DNA of 64,000 nucleotides from assembly GCA_963787285.1 (NCBI GenBank), contig CAWBCM010000006.1:155064-219063 (forward strand), in the 5' to 3' direction. This DNA is from JAHEJN01 sp963787285. GTDB lineage: Bacteria; Actinomycetota; Acidimicrobiia; Acidimicrobiales; JAHEJN01. Positions 36,992-46,251 of the stretch are shown here, piece by piece. A model generated the notes under the pieces. It was not told the DNA's origin and ran no database searches. It saw nothing but the letters and a program-made list of their open reading frames with translations. The position numbers and the translations under genes were made by a program. Positions within the stretch are counted from its first letter, which is position 1. The number at the start of each line of letters is the position of its first letter.

Positions 36992-37903
36992 GTGGCTACG
37001 GTGCGGCTCGTGCCGGTTCCCGCCTGGATCGAACAGCTCTACGCCCGCCTGCCGACACCGGCTCGCCGCGCGGGGTACCTCGCTCGGACCCGCCCCGGTC
37101 ACTACTACTCGCCGTACCCGGACCTGGGCGACATCGCCCGCCGCGCCGACCACATCTGGAAGCCCCTGGCCGTCGCGCCCGGGATCGATCTGCGCGAGGC
37201 CGAGCAATGGTCACTGCTCGAGGCGCTCGGTGAGTTGGCCCGATCCCTTCCGTTCGCCGATCCGTCGTCGTCGGCCGCAAGCCGGTATCGCTCCGACAAC
37301 CGGCCCTATGTCGTCGGCGACGCGATGGTGCTCGGCGCCATGTTGCGGCATCTGGCCCCCCGTCGCTACGTCGAGGTCGGTTCCGGCTGGTCGACTGCCG
37401 TTGCCCTCGACGTGCGCGATCGCTTCCTCGACCACACCGAGATCGTTTGCATCGATCCGTACCCGTCACGCTTGCTCGAGGTTCTGGCCGGTGAGGTCCC
37501 GCCCGCCTTCTCCCTCCGCCGCGAAGCAGTACAGGACACCGCGTTCGAGGTCTTCGAGCAGCTCGGAGCCGGCGACGTGCTGTTCATCGACTCCACCCAC
37601 GTGGTGCGGGCCGGCAGCGACGTGAATCACCTGGTCTTCGAGGTGCTGCCGCGGCTGGCACCTGGCGTTGCGGTGCACGTGCACGACGTCTTCGACGGCT
37701 TCGAGTACCCCCGAAAGTGGGTCGAGGAGCGCCGGGCGTGGTCGGAGGCGTATCTCTTGCGGGCATTCCTCCAGTTCAACGAGGACTTTGCCGTCACGCT
37801 GTTCACGTCGTGGCTCCATGGCCGCGACCGCGACCGCTACCTCGCTGCCCTTCCGGCCGCCGACCCCAATCCCGGTGCCCAGCTGTGGCTCACTCGTCGG
37901 TGA
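36992..37903 (+). CDS. class I SAM-dependent methyltransferase (Methyltransf_24 type)
   Basis: 303 residues from a GTG. The SAM-binding core has RRYVEVGSGWSTAVALD (motif I), TEIVCIDPYPS (acidic loop), then DVLFIDSTHVVRAGSDVNH and GVAVHVHDVFDGFEYP, all typical of the Methyltransf_24 family often found in polysaccharide or antibiotic loci. The substrate is unknown. An alternative GTG nine bases downstream is possible. It is convergent with the next small membrane gene. Confidence 0.83.
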   Translation: MATVRLVPVPAWIEQLYARLPTPARRAGYLARTRPGHYYSPYPDLGDIARRADHIWKPLAVAPGIDLREAEQWSLLEALGELARSLPFADPSSSAASRYRSDNRPYVVGDAMVLGAMLRHLAPRRYVEVGSGWSTAVALDVRDRFLDHTEIVCIDPYPSRLLEVLAGEVPPAFSLRREAVQDTAFEVFEQLGAGDVLFIDSTHVVRAGSDVNHLVFEVLPRLAPGVAVHVHDVFDGFEYPRKWVEERRAWSEAYLLRAFLQFNEDFAVTLFTSWLHGRDRDRYLAALPAADPNPGAQLWLTRR

Positions 37904-37941
37904 GTCGCCGCCGGAGGCTCGCTTCGGTCGGGTCGGTTCGC

Positions 37942-38223
37942 TCAGTCGCCTGAAGCCGCGGCGACACCGGATTCGCCGTCGTCGTCCTCGTCGTCGGGAA
38001 CCTCGTGCCAGAAGTCGCGTTCGGCCTCGGGATCGAGTGACCAGAACGCGTGGTCTTCGATGAAGGCCCGGGCGTCGTGCAGGAACCCGTCGCTGTCGTG
38101 GCGCGATCCGAGCATCCAGGAGTCACGCCCGAACAGCTCACGGCCGGCCCCGGACACGCGCAACAGCAACAAGGTGGTGAGAGCCACGACGGAGGCGGCG
38201 ATCAGGAGGACGGACAACGGCAT
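37942..38223 (-). CDS. small membrane protein
   Basis: About 93 residues from the ATG at 38223. A TTG 39 bases upstream (38262) is an alternative start. One hydrophobic helix (LSVLLIAASVVALTTLLLL) is followed by a short soluble domain with several tryptophans and an acidic C-terminus. No family is recognised. It lies just downstream of the cyclic-nucleotide-binding gene, on the same strand. Confidence 0.5.
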   Translation of the reverse strand: MPLSVLLIAASVVALTTLLLLRVSGAGRELFGRDSWMLGSRHDSDGFLHDARAFIEDHAFWSLDPEAERDFWHEVPDDEDDDGESGVAAASGD

Positions 38224-38281
38224 GAGAAACGGAACCCTATTGCTCTTCTGGGGGGGCGACAACCGCAGTGATGTCGAATGG

Positions 38282-38704
38282 TCAGGAGACGTGGCCGGTG
38301 GCGAGGTCGTGCAGTGAGGCGATGGCTCGGAGCAGGATCTTCTTGGCCATCCGGGGGCTGTCGTCGAGCAGCGACATGAACTCTCGACGATTGAGCGACT
38401 CGATGATCAGATCGGTCTCGGCCACGACGGTGGCGGTGCGGGGTAGACCGGACAGGATCGACAGTTCGCCCATGATGTCGCCGGCACCGAGGGTGGCGAT
38501 CTTGCGACCGTTGCGGCGGACCACGGCGGTGCCGTCGACGATGATCATGCACTCGCGCCCGATGGTGTCCTGTTCGATGAGCGCGGTGCCGGCCGGGACC
38601 GTGATCTCGGTCATGAGCTGGGAGACGGTCCGCAGCTCCTTCTTGGACAGGCCCTGAAAAAGCGGAATGGCCGCGAGGCGGGCGTCGGTGTCGTTCTTGG
38701 CCAT
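38282..38704 (-). CDS. cyclic-nucleotide-binding domain protein
   Basis: 140 residues made almost entirely of one CAP-type beta-barrel. It has the hydrophobic core IPLFQGLSKKELRTVSQ, then TVPAGTALIEQDTIGRECMII. The phosphate-binding cassette is replaced by the degenerate IMGELSILSGLPRTATVVAE, whose G-E and R-T match the cNMP contact residues. There is no DNA-binding helix-turn-helix, so it is a sensor without output domain. It lies next to a diguanylate cyclase, divergently. Confidence 0.83.
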   Translation of the reverse strand: MAKNDTDARLAAIPLFQGLSKKELRTVSQLMTEITVPAGTALIEQDTIGRECMIIVDGTAVVRRNGRKIATLGAGDIMGELSILSGLPRTATVVAETDLIIESLNRREFMSLLDDSPRMAKKILLRAIASLHDLATGHVS

Positions 38705-38875
38705 CTCTTCTCCCGGAACGTGGACCGATGAATGGTAGCCGAGTGCCCCCCCACCGCAGCGAGACCCTCTGTCGCCGGCGGTTTCGGGGACGTGACTGGG
38801 CCGATCGGCTCATCCCCGGCGGGTACATCGGGAACATCGCCCGATCGAGGAATCCGAGAACGCGATACTGCATCG

Positions 38876-40114
38876 GTGACCGGTCATCAACGCCGCCCGA
38901 GTCGGGCATCCCGAGCGAAGTTGGTGACCTTCTTCGCGCTCACGGTTGTGTGCGCGGGTGCGCTGAGCCTCGTCATCGGATGGGTCGCCACCCATTCGGC
39001 GCGCAGCAGCGGGCTCGATGCCGCCGCCACCGTTCGTCAAGGCGACCTCGAGCAGGTCGTGTGGTCGATCCTCGATGCCCCCGAGGTCGGGGCTCCGCTC
39101 TCGGCGGATGCCGTCGCCGATCTCGATCGCATCATGCCCACCTCCTTCGGTGCGCGCTCGAGTCTCGTCGGGGCAGTGCTGACCGACGCCGACGGAACGC
39201 CGATCTGGACCTGGGGTGACGCCGACGGCATCGACATCGCCGGGCCCGGCCTCACTGTGCCGACGGCAACGATGGAGCCAGTCTCCGGGCCGAGTGTTCG
39301 CTGGGTCACTTATCGGCTCCCCATCCGGCCACCGCTGGTGACCGAACCGGTCGCGACTCTCGCCGCCACCGTCGCCGATCCGGATGTGGCGGCTCTGGGG
39401 TCGCGGTATCCGATCGGGTCGATCGGCATCATCGTGGGCAGCGTGCTTCTGGCCTGGGGTCTGGGCCTCGCACTGGCCCGTGGATTGCTGCGCCAGAGCT
39501 GGGGCGAGACCGAGACCCAACGTCGAGTGGCGATGATCGATCCCCTCACCGGGTTGGCGAACCGATCTGCGCTCAACGAGCGGGGCGGTGCCGCCATTGC
39601 CAGCGCCCAGCGGCAGGAGAGCCACGTCGGTCTGGTGCTCATCGACCTGAACCGATTCAAGGCGGTGAACGACACGGGCGGCCATGCGTTGGGAGATCGC
39701 GTCCTGGTCGAGGTCGGCCGTCGCCTGCTCGAGATCACCCGACGCGGCGAGCTGGCGGTACGCGTCGGTGGTGACGAGTTCGCCGTATTGGTGCCGGTCG
39801 TGCATCGCCGGTCGGAGCTCGAGGCGCTGGCCGGCCGGGTACGCGCCGCGCTGGAGATACCGGTCACCTTCTCCTCGGCCGACGATGTCCGGGTCACGGC
39901 CAGTGTCGGCACGGCCTGGTCACCGGTCGACGGAGTGACCATCGCCGATCTGTTCAAGACCGCCGACATGCTCATGTACGCCGAGAAGAACCGGGTGCGA
40001 GTCCCCCTCAACGAGAGCATCAACCGGGCCAAGGCACGAGCGGCGGCCCGAGCCGATCGGCGCACCGAGGTCGACAAGGTGACGGTGAGCGCCCGATCCC
40101 CCGAGGAGGGGTGA
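38876..40114 (+). CDS. membrane diguanylate cyclase (GGDEF)
   Basis: About 412 residues from the GTG at 38876, though an upstream GTG at 38732 stays in frame. Two membrane helices (VTFFALTVVCAGALSLVIG and SIGIIVGSVLLAWGLGLAL) flank an extracytoplasmic sensor of about 150 residues. The C-terminal GGDEF domain has DPLTGLANRSAL and the intact active site VGGDEF. An allosteric RxxD is not evident. It makes cyclic di-GMP in response to an outside signal. Confidence 0.88.
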   Translation: MTGHQRRPSRASRAKLVTFFALTVVCAGALSLVIGWVATHSARSSGLDAAATVRQGDLEQVVWSILDAPEVGAPLSADAVADLDRIMPTSFGARSSLVGAVLTDADGTPIWTWGDADGIDIAGPGLTVPTATMEPVSGPSVRWVTYRLPIRPPLVTEPVATLAATVADPDVAALGSRYPIGSIGIIVGSVLLAWGLGLALARGLLRQSWGETETQRRVAMIDPLTGLANRSALNERGGAAIASAQRQESHVGLVLIDLNRFKAVNDTGGHALGDRVLVEVGRRLLEITRRGELAVRVGGDEFAVLVPVVHRRSELEALAGRVRAALEIPVTFSSADDVRVTASVGTAWSPVDGVTIADLFKTADMLMYAEKNRVRVPLNESINRAKARAAARADRRTEVDKVTVSARSPEEG

Positions 40115-40116
40115 GC

Positions 40117-40425
40117 TCAGAGGTCGAGCTCGAACACCACGATTGCCAGCGAGGCCGCGAGGGCGATGACGATGATCCACACGGGTAGGCCCAGAGCGAC
40201 GAGCAGGAGACCGATGAGGACCAACGGCACGCCCCAGATGAGCAGACGGCGCGCCATGAACCGCACGACCTCGGCCTGATCGACCCGGTCGGGGTCGCGG
40301 GTTTGACCGACGGGCTCGGGGCTCGGCTCCGGTGCCGGAAGCGGTGTGGTGCCGTCGAGAGGCTCGGTCGGGTCGTGGGCGGGCCGCCCGGACATCTGGG
40401 GGTTGGTCTCGTCGGGGTCGGTCAT
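40117..40425 (-). CDS. small two-helix membrane protein
   Basis: 102 residues with a Pro-rich acidic N-terminus and two closely spaced hydrophobic segments (IWGVPLVLIGLLLVALGLP and WIIVIALAASLAIVVF). No family is recognised. Its stop is 2 bp from the convergent diguanylate cyclase stop. Confidence 0.55.
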   Translation of the reverse strand: MTDPDETNPQMSGRPAHDPTEPLDGTTPLPAPEPSPEPVGQTRDPDRVDQAEVVRFMARRLLIWGVPLVLIGLLLVALGLPVWIIVIALAASLAIVVFELDL

Positions 40426-40514
40426 GAGGTCTTCCGTCGGCTCGTGGCGAAGCGGCTCGACCGAAACTAGCGCGCGTCCCGCAGGGCGTTCGTCGTGGGA
40501 GGAACCCAGCCTCT

Positions 40515-41465
40515 ATGGTCACCGCGATGAACCTCGCACCGTCGGCCCTGGCAACGGTCGAGACCGCGGTTGTCGGGCGCCGACGAGAGACCGAACTGGT
40601 CCTTGCGTCCCTCGCGGCCGGGCGCAACGTGCTGCTCGAAGGCCCGCCGGGCACCGGTAAGTCGACATTGCTCCGCAGCGTGGCTTCGGTGATCGGGACC
40701 GAGTTCGTGTTCGTCGAGGGCAACGCCGAGCTCACCCCGGCCCGATTGCTCGGATCCCACGACCCGGCCCAGGTGCTCGAACGCGGGTACAGCGCCGACA
40801 CGTTCGTCGACGGACCGCTCCTCACCGCCCTACGGGCCGGATCGCTCCTGTACGTGGAGGAGATCAACCGGGTGCCCGAGGAGACCCTCAACGTGCTCGT
40901 CACCGTGATGGCCGAGCGCGAGGTGCACGTTCCGCGGGTCGGCATCTTCCCCGCAGAGCCCGGTTTTCGCATGGTTGCCGCCATGAACCCCTTCGACGCC
41001 GTCGGCACCGGCCGGATCTCCGCCGCCATCTACGACCGGACCTGCCGCGTCGAGATGGGGTACCAGACCGAAGCCGACGAGGTCGACATCGTCGCGGCCG
41101 CCGTGCGCCAGGCCGACGGTGCGCCGGTCGAGGAGGAACGGGCTCGGCTCACGGTCGCTTTGGCTCGGAGCACCCGAAATCACGCCGACATCCGGGTCGG
41201 GTCGTCGGTTCGCGGTGCGATCGACATGGAACTGGTCACCCAGCAGCTCGCCGCACTCCGGGCGACCGATGTCGACGACCTGAACGTCTCCCTCGACGCA
41301 GCCAAGACCGCTCTGTCGGGCCGCATCCGGCTGTACGAGGGGTCGGGCCGTTCCGCCGACGAGGTCGTCGAGGAATTGTGGCGGACCGCCTTCGCCGAGC
41401 GAATCGCCGCCGCTGACGCCGACTCGGGCAAGGCGCCCCCGGCGGGAAAAGCGCCGACCCCGTAG
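40515..41465 (+). CDS. MoxR-family AAA+ ATPase
   Basis: 316 residues. Walker A is LEGPPGTGKST, Walker B is LLYVEEINR, sensor 1 is VAAMNPFD and the arginine finger region is RISAAIYDRTCRVEMGY. It belongs to the MoxR/ChlI-like AAA+ class that acts as a chaperone for metal-centre or protein-complex assembly. A VWA-domain gene follows, the usual partner. The C-terminus ends in a Pro/Ala-rich tail that reads as the start of a linker, which raises the possibility of one ChlD-like polypeptide split by an indel near 41463. Confidence 0.85.
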   Translation: MVTAMNLAPSALATVETAVVGRRRETELVLASLAAGRNVLLEGPPGTGKSTLLRSVASVIGTEFVFVEGNAELTPARLLGSHDPAQVLERGYSADTFVDGPLLTALRAGSLLYVEEINRVPEETLNVLVTVMAEREVHVPRVGIFPAEPGFRMVAAMNPFDAVGTGRISAAIYDRTCRVEMGYQTEADEVDIVAAAVRQADGAPVEEERARLTVALARSTRNHADIRVGSSVRGAIDMELVTQQLAALRATDVDDLNVSLDAAKTALSGRIRLYEGSGRSADEVVEELWRTAFAERIAAADADSGKAPPAGKAPTP

Positions 41466-41533
41466 GCCAGCCGCCGCGGGGCAACTCCCTCGACAACGGC
41501 GAGATCCTCGAAGGTGCCGACGCCCAGGAGGCC

Positions 41534-42421
41534 GTGGCCGAGGCTCGCCAGCGGACCGTTCCCCGACCACAGCTGATGCAGCAGCCGGCGTTCAGCGAGC
41601 TGTCGCCCGACGTGGGAATGCTCGATCTCGACGCCTGGTCGGCTGCCTTCGCCGACGATCCGGACGAGGCGCTCGTGACGCTGGTCGCCGCCCATGGCTC
41701 CTCGGACCGCGCCCTGCGTGCCCTGGCCCGACGACTGGCCGGACGGGTGGTGCTCGATCTGGCGCGCAGTGCGAACGGACGGCGCAGGGGCATCGATCGA
41801 CTTCAACGCGAACGCTGGCGGGAGGGCGCCGACCTCGACCTGGACTCGTCGTTGCTCGCCGTGGCCGATGCCCGAGGTCGAGGTGCCGCAGTCGATCTCG
41901 ACGATCTCACCGCCCGGTCGTGGACACGTGCCGACCATGCGTTGTGTCTCATCGTCGACTGGAGTGGTTCGATGGGCGGCGATCGTCTGGCTGCGGCTGC
42001 GCTGGCCGCTGCGGTGATCGCGCTCCGGGCCCCCGACGACTACAGCGTGGTGGCGATTGCTCGCGACGCCGTGATCGTCAAGGGCCAGACCGACGAGCGC
42101 CCGGTCGACGCCGTGATCGACGACGTCTTGTCGCTGCGAGGATTCGGCACGACCAATCTCGAGCTCGGCCTGCATGCGGCGATCGACCAGTTGAATCGCT
42201 CCCGATCGAGTCGCAAGGTGACGGTCATGCTCTCCGACGGCAACGCGACCGTCGGCGGCGATCCCCTCGCCGCGGCCCGGATGCTCGACGAGCTGCACGT
42301 GATCGCTCCGCCCGACTCGCCGCCGGAGGCGGCCGAGCTCGCGCGCGTCGGCGGTGGGCGCTATGTCGAGCTGGCCTCGCCCTCGAAGATCCCCGAAACC
42401 CTGCTGGCGCTCATGCGGTAG
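41534..42421 (+). CDS. von Willebrand factor A domain protein, MoxR partner
   Basis: 295 residues from a GTG. The VWA domain spans about residues 125-290, with a MIDAS motif of the form D-W-S-G-S-M-G, the distal threonine in GFGTTNLELGL, and an acidic loop in MLSDGNATVGGD. MoxR and VWA proteins together resemble the ChlI/ChlD magnesium chelatase pair. No start with a well-spaced ribosome site is seen, and the open frame begins only after 41416, inside the MoxR 3' end. Translation coupling or a frameshift therefore remain open. Confidence 0.75.
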   Translation: MAEARQRTVPRPQLMQQPAFSELSPDVGMLDLDAWSAAFADDPDEALVTLVAAHGSSDRALRALARRLAGRVVLDLARSANGRRRGIDRLQRERWREGADLDLDSSLLAVADARGRGAAVDLDDLTARSWTRADHALCLIVDWSGSMGGDRLAAAALAAAVIALRAPDDYSVVAIARDAVIVKGQTDERPVDAVIDDVLSLRGFGTTNLELGLHAAIDQLNRSRSSRKVTVMLSDGNATVGGDPLAAARMLDELHVIAPPDSPPEAAELARVGGGRYVELASPSKIPETLLALMR

Positions 42422-42449
42422 AGCCGCGTCGTTCTGCCATGCTGACGCC

Positions 42450-44312
42450 ATGGTCGATGAGTTGGATGTCTCGTGGAAACGGATCGCGGCGTTGTTCCGC
42501 CCCCACCGCCGGCGGGTGTTGTACGTCGTCGTGGTGGTCGTCACCTCGTCGGTCATCGGCATCGCCAATCCGCTGCTCGTCCAGGCGGTATTCGATCGGG
42601 CCCTCTTCGACGACGGCGGCGTGCGCCTCGGTCTGCTGGTCGGGCTGGTCGTGGCCATGGCGAGCATCGCGCTGGTGTCGGGCGGGCTGGGCGTGTTGCA
42701 GACGATCGAGACGAATCGGCTCGGACAGACCGTCTTGCGCGACCTCCGAGATCGGCTGTACGTGCACCTCCAGTCGCAGTCGCTCTCGTTCTTCTCGGGT
42801 GCCCGTACGGGGGATCTCCAGAGCCGCTTGTCGAGTGATGTCGCCAATGCCCAGAACGCCGTCACAACGACCCTGTCGTCGATCCTGTCGAATGCCATCA
42901 CCTTCGCCAGTGCCGTCGTTGCCATGCTCATCTTGTCGTGGCAACTCACCGGCGTGACGCTGTTGGTCGTTCCCCTGTTCGTCGTGGCCACCCGTTGGGT
43001 CGGTGCCCGTCGCAAGCAGTACACGCGTGAAGCCCAACAACACACGGCGACGATGTCGGTGATCACCCAGGAGACGTTGTCGGTGTCGGGCATCACCCTC
43101 GCCAAGCTCTTCGGCCAACAGCAGCGCGAAATCGACCGGTTCCAGGATGCGAGCGCCCAGTTGGCCGAGGCATCGCAGCGCCAACAGGTGATCGGCCAGA
43201 CGTTTTTCACGATGGTGCAGACGTTCCTCGGCATCACCCCGGTGGTGGTGTATCTGGCGGCCGGGTTCGCGATCAACGGCGGCACCGACATCAGCGCAGG
43301 CACCGTGGTCGCCTTCACCACGTTGCAGTCCCGACTGTTCTTTCCGGTCGCCCGCATGCTCGAGACCATCGTCGAGCTCAGCTCGGCCAAGGCGCTGTTC
43401 GGTCGGATCTTCGCCTATCTCGACATCGAACCCGAGATCGTCGAGGAACGGTCGGCGATCGAGCTCGATCGTGGGGCGATCACCGGCGTGGTCGGGTTCG
43501 ATCACGTCGGCTTCACCTATCCCGATGCCGAGGTCGCCGCGCTCGACGGCATCGACTTCACCGCCCAGCCCGGACAGCTCATTGCATTGGTCGGACCTTC
43601 CGGGGCAGGCAAGTCGACGGTGCTCCAGCTGGTCGCCCGGCTCTATGACCCTCAGGAGGGGTCGGTGACCATCGACGGACACGATCTGCGTGATCTCAGC
43701 TTCTCGTCGCTGGCCAACAGCGTGGGATTCGTCACCCAGGAGAGCTACCTGTTCGCCGGGACACTGCGGGACAACATCGCGTACGGGCGCAGAGACGCCA
43801 CCCTCGACGACATCGTCGAGGCGGCCCACCGGGCCGCCATCCACGATCGCATCCTCGAGTTCGTCGACGGATACGACACCGTGGTCGGCGAACACGGCAC
43901 GCGGCTCTCCGGTGGCGAACGTCAGCGCATCGCCATCGCGCGGGTGTTGCTGGCCGACCCACGCGTGCTCGTGCTCGACGAGGCGACGTCGGCGCTCGAC
44001 ACGGCGTCGGAGCGCCGGATCCAGCGAGCGCTCGGCGAGTTGGTCTCGGGTCGGACGACGCTGGCCGTCGCCCACCGGCTGTCGACCATCCAGGCGGCCG
44101 ACACGATCCACGTGGTCGATCGTGGGCAGATCGTCGAGAGCGGCTCGCATGCCGAGCTGCTCACTCTCGGCGGCGCGTATCGGGCCCTGTACGACGAGCA
44201 GTTCGACGGTGGGCGGGTCGAGACCCGTTGCTCCGACGGCGTGGTGCGCAGCGACGGCACGGTCGAGTACGACCACGCCGAGCGTCGTCGGCTGGTGCGA
44301 ACCTCTAGGTAG
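42450..44312 (+). CDS. ABC exporter, fused permease and ATPase
   Basis: 620 residues. An N-terminal six-helix permease region (about 15-320) is followed by a nucleotide-binding domain with Walker A (VGPSGAGKSTV), Q-loop VTQESYLFAGTL, signature LSGGERQRIAIAR, Walker B VLVLDEATSALD and H-loop AHRLS. It forms a homodimer or heterodimer that exports lipids, drugs or peptides. It lies 29 bp after the VWA gene, in the same direction. The C-terminal extension is charged. The substrate is unknown. Confidence 0.92.
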   Translation: MVDELDVSWKRIAALFRPHRRRVLYVVVVVVTSSVIGIANPLLVQAVFDRALFDDGGVRLGLLVGLVVAMASIALVSGGLGVLQTIETNRLGQTVLRDLRDRLYVHLQSQSLSFFSGARTGDLQSRLSSDVANAQNAVTTTLSSILSNAITFASAVVAMLILSWQLTGVTLLVVPLFVVATRWVGARRKQYTREAQQHTATMSVITQETLSVSGITLAKLFGQQQREIDRFQDASAQLAEASQRQQVIGQTFFTMVQTFLGITPVVVYLAAGFAINGGTDISAGTVVAFTTLQSRLFFPVARMLETIVELSSAKALFGRIFAYLDIEPEIVEERSAIELDRGAITGVVGFDHVGFTYPDAEVAALDGIDFTAQPGQLIALVGPSGAGKSTVLQLVARLYDPQEGSVTIDGHDLRDLSFSSLANSVGFVTQESYLFAGTLRDNIAYGRRDATLDDIVEAAHRAAIHDRILEFVDGYDTVVGEHGTRLSGGERQRIAIARVLLADPRVLVLDEATSALDTASERRIQRALGELVSGRTTLAVAHRLSTIQAADTIHVVDRGQIVESGSHAELLTLGGAYRALYDEQFDGGRVETRCSDGVVRSDGTVEYDHAERRRLVRTSR

Positions 44313-45081
44313 CGCTCATACCGCCGTCGACGGGGATTGCGGCCCCGGTGATGGCCGACGCGCCAGGCGAGCAGAGAAAGGCGACGGCGGCGGCGATCTC
44401 CTCGGGCCGCAGCAGTCGGCCGAGGAGCTGGTGACCGGCGAAGTCGGCGCCCGACTCGAGGTCGTACACCTCGGCGCTCGCCGCGAGGATGTCGGTATCG
44501 GTGGAACCGGGGCAGACGGCGTTGGCCGTCACCCCCGAATCTCCGAGATCGGCGGCCAGGCCCCGGATCAGGCCGACGACACCGGTCTTCGCGGCGTTGT
44601 ACGCAGCCAGTCGTGGCATTCCCTTCGTCGCGGCGGTCGAGGCGACGGCCACGAAACGGCCCTCGCCTCGGGTGTGTCGCAGCAGTGCCGGCACGGCCGC
44701 CCTCACCAGGTTCTGCACACCACCGAGATCGATGTCGAGCACCGCGTTCCAGGATTCCGATGACATCTCCCACGCCGGCCCGCCGCCGACCACCACACCG
44801 GCCGCTGCGATCGCGGCGTCGAGCCGTCCGAAGCGTTGCTCGGCCAGATCGACCGCGGCCCGAAGACCGTCGACGTCGCGCACATCGGCGACCACTGTGG
44901 GCGACCCGCCCGTGGCCGCGGCCACCGCCGCGAGATCGTCGGGGCCGGCGAGCGGGTACGGCACGTAGGGATCGTCGGCGCAGATGTCGACCAGGATGAG
45001 CTGCCATCCGTCGGCGTGGAGCGCGGCGGCGACGGCGGCGCCGATCCCGCGAGCAGCTCCGGTGATGAGGGCGACAGGCAC
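44305..45081 (-). CDS. short-chain dehydrogenase/reductase, mycofactocin-linked type
   Basis: 258 residues with the SDR cofactor loop TGAARGIGAAVA, NNAG-equivalent AAAGVVVGGGP, and the catalytic YNAAK with upstream Ser in VASTAATKG. The insertion near residues 35-45 (VDICADDPYVPYPLAG) resembles SDRs that retain NAD and are re-oxidised by mycofactocin. NDMA-type alcohol dehydrogenase and an MftE-like gene lie directly upstream, which supports that reading. It is convergent with the ABC exporter, overlapping it by 8 bp. Confidence 0.83.
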   Translation of the reverse strand: MPVALITGAARGIGAAVAAALHADGWQLILVDICADDPYVPYPLAGPDDLAAVAAATGGSPTVVADVRDVDGLRAAVDLAEQRFGRLDAAIAAAGVVVGGGPAWEMSSESWNAVLDIDLGGVQNLVRAAVPALLRHTRGEGRFVAVASTAATKGMPRLAAYNAAKTGVVGLIRGLAADLGDSGVTANAVCPGSTDTDILAASAEVYDLESGADFAGHQLLGRLLRPEEIAAAVAFLCSPGASAITGAAIPVDGGMSAT

Positions 45082-45091
45082 GACAGGGTTC

Positions 45092-46207
45092 TCAGTCGAA
45101 CACGATGACGCCGCGGATGTTCTTGCCGTCGCGCATGTCCTGGTAGCCCTCGTTGATGTCGTCGAGGGCGTAGGTGCGGGTGATCATCTCGTCGATCAAC
45201 AGCTGGCCGTTCCCGTAGAGAGTGGCCAGGTGGGGGATGTCGGCACGCGGATTGCCCGACCCGAACAACGTGCCCTTGATCTCCTTGTTCGACAACGTGA
45301 GGTCGACCAGCGACAGCGTGACATCGGTGGCGGTCTCGGGTCCGAGACCGGTCACGACGCACGTGCCGCCCTTGCGTACGAGGGCCATCGCCGGGGCGAT
45401 GAGGTCACCGGTGACCACGCCGGCGGTGAGGATCACCTTGTCGGCTCCCTGACCGTTGGTCGTCTCCATCGCCAGTGGCATCGCCGCCTCGAGGCTGGCC
45501 GCGGTGTGGGTGGCGCCGAACTCCATGGCCAGTTCACGCTTGTTCTCCAGCGGATCGACGGCGATGATGCGCGAGGCCCCCGCCAGCCGAGCGCCCTGCA
45601 CGGCTCCGGTGCCGATCCCACCGATTCCGGCGACGACCACGACGTCGCCCACCTGGACCGCGGCGCGATGCACCGCCGATCCGTAGCCGGTGGCGACACC
45701 GCAACTGAGCAGGGCGATTGCCTTCAGGTCGTGGTGCGCGTCGACCTTCACCAGCGAGTCCTCCGAGGCGACGATGTACTCGGCGAAGGTGCCCAGCTTG
45801 AGCATGGGTGTGAGATCGGTGCCGTTCGAGGCGTGATGACGAAACGACGAGTCGGGCATCATGCCGGGCTCGAGCAGGTGGGCCCCGAGGTCGCACAGGT
45901 TCTGCTGACCGCTCGAACACCAGCGGCACCGGCCACACGACGGGATGTAGCTGGTCGAGACGTGATCGCCGACCTCCACCGACGAAACCCCCGGGCCGAC
46001 CTCGACCACCACTCCGGCGCCTTCGTGACCACCGACGACCGGCAGGGGTGCGGAGAGGTCGCCGACCAGTATGTGCTCGTCGGAGTGACACAGGCCGGCC
46101 GCCGCCATCTTCACCAGCACCTCGCGGTCGCGAGGGGCGTCGAGCTCGATCTCCTCGACGCTCCACGGGGTGTTGGTCTCCCATAGGATCGCGGCTTTCG
46201 TCTTCAC
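45092..46207 (-). CDS. NDMA-dependent zinc alcohol dehydrogenase
   Basis: 371 residues beginning at the GTG at 46207 with KTKAAILWE. The catalytic zinc site is LCHSDEH and GGHEGAGVV, and the structural zinc site is CGRCRWCSSGQQNLC. The Rossmann fold is AGIGGIGTGAVQGARLAGA. These match the NDMA-dependent alcohol dehydrogenases whose tightly bound NADH is thought to be re-oxidised by mycofactocin. The frame stays open into the upstream MftE-like gene only because of an indel there. The two are separate proteins. Confidence 0.88.
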   Translation of the reverse strand: MKTKAAILWETNTPWSVEEIELDAPRDREVLVKMAAAGLCHSDEHILVGDLSAPLPVVGGHEGAGVVVEVGPGVSSVEVGDHVSTSYIPSCGRCRWCSSGQQNLCDLGAHLLEPGMMPDSSFRHHASNGTDLTPMLKLGTFAEYIVASEDSLVKVDAHHDLKAIALLSCGVATGYGSAVHRAAVQVGDVVVVAGIGGIGTGAVQGARLAGASRIIAVDPLENKRELAMEFGATHTAASLEAAMPLAMETTNGQGADKVILTAGVVTGDLIAPAMALVRKGGTCVVTGLGPETATDVTLSLVDLTLSNKEIKGTLFGSGNPRADIPHLATLYGNGQLLIDEMITRTYALDDINEGYQDMRDGKNIRGVIVFD

Positions 46208-46251
46208 CGTGTGCCCCCTGTATGGCGTGCCCTCGAACGGAGTGCCTCCAG

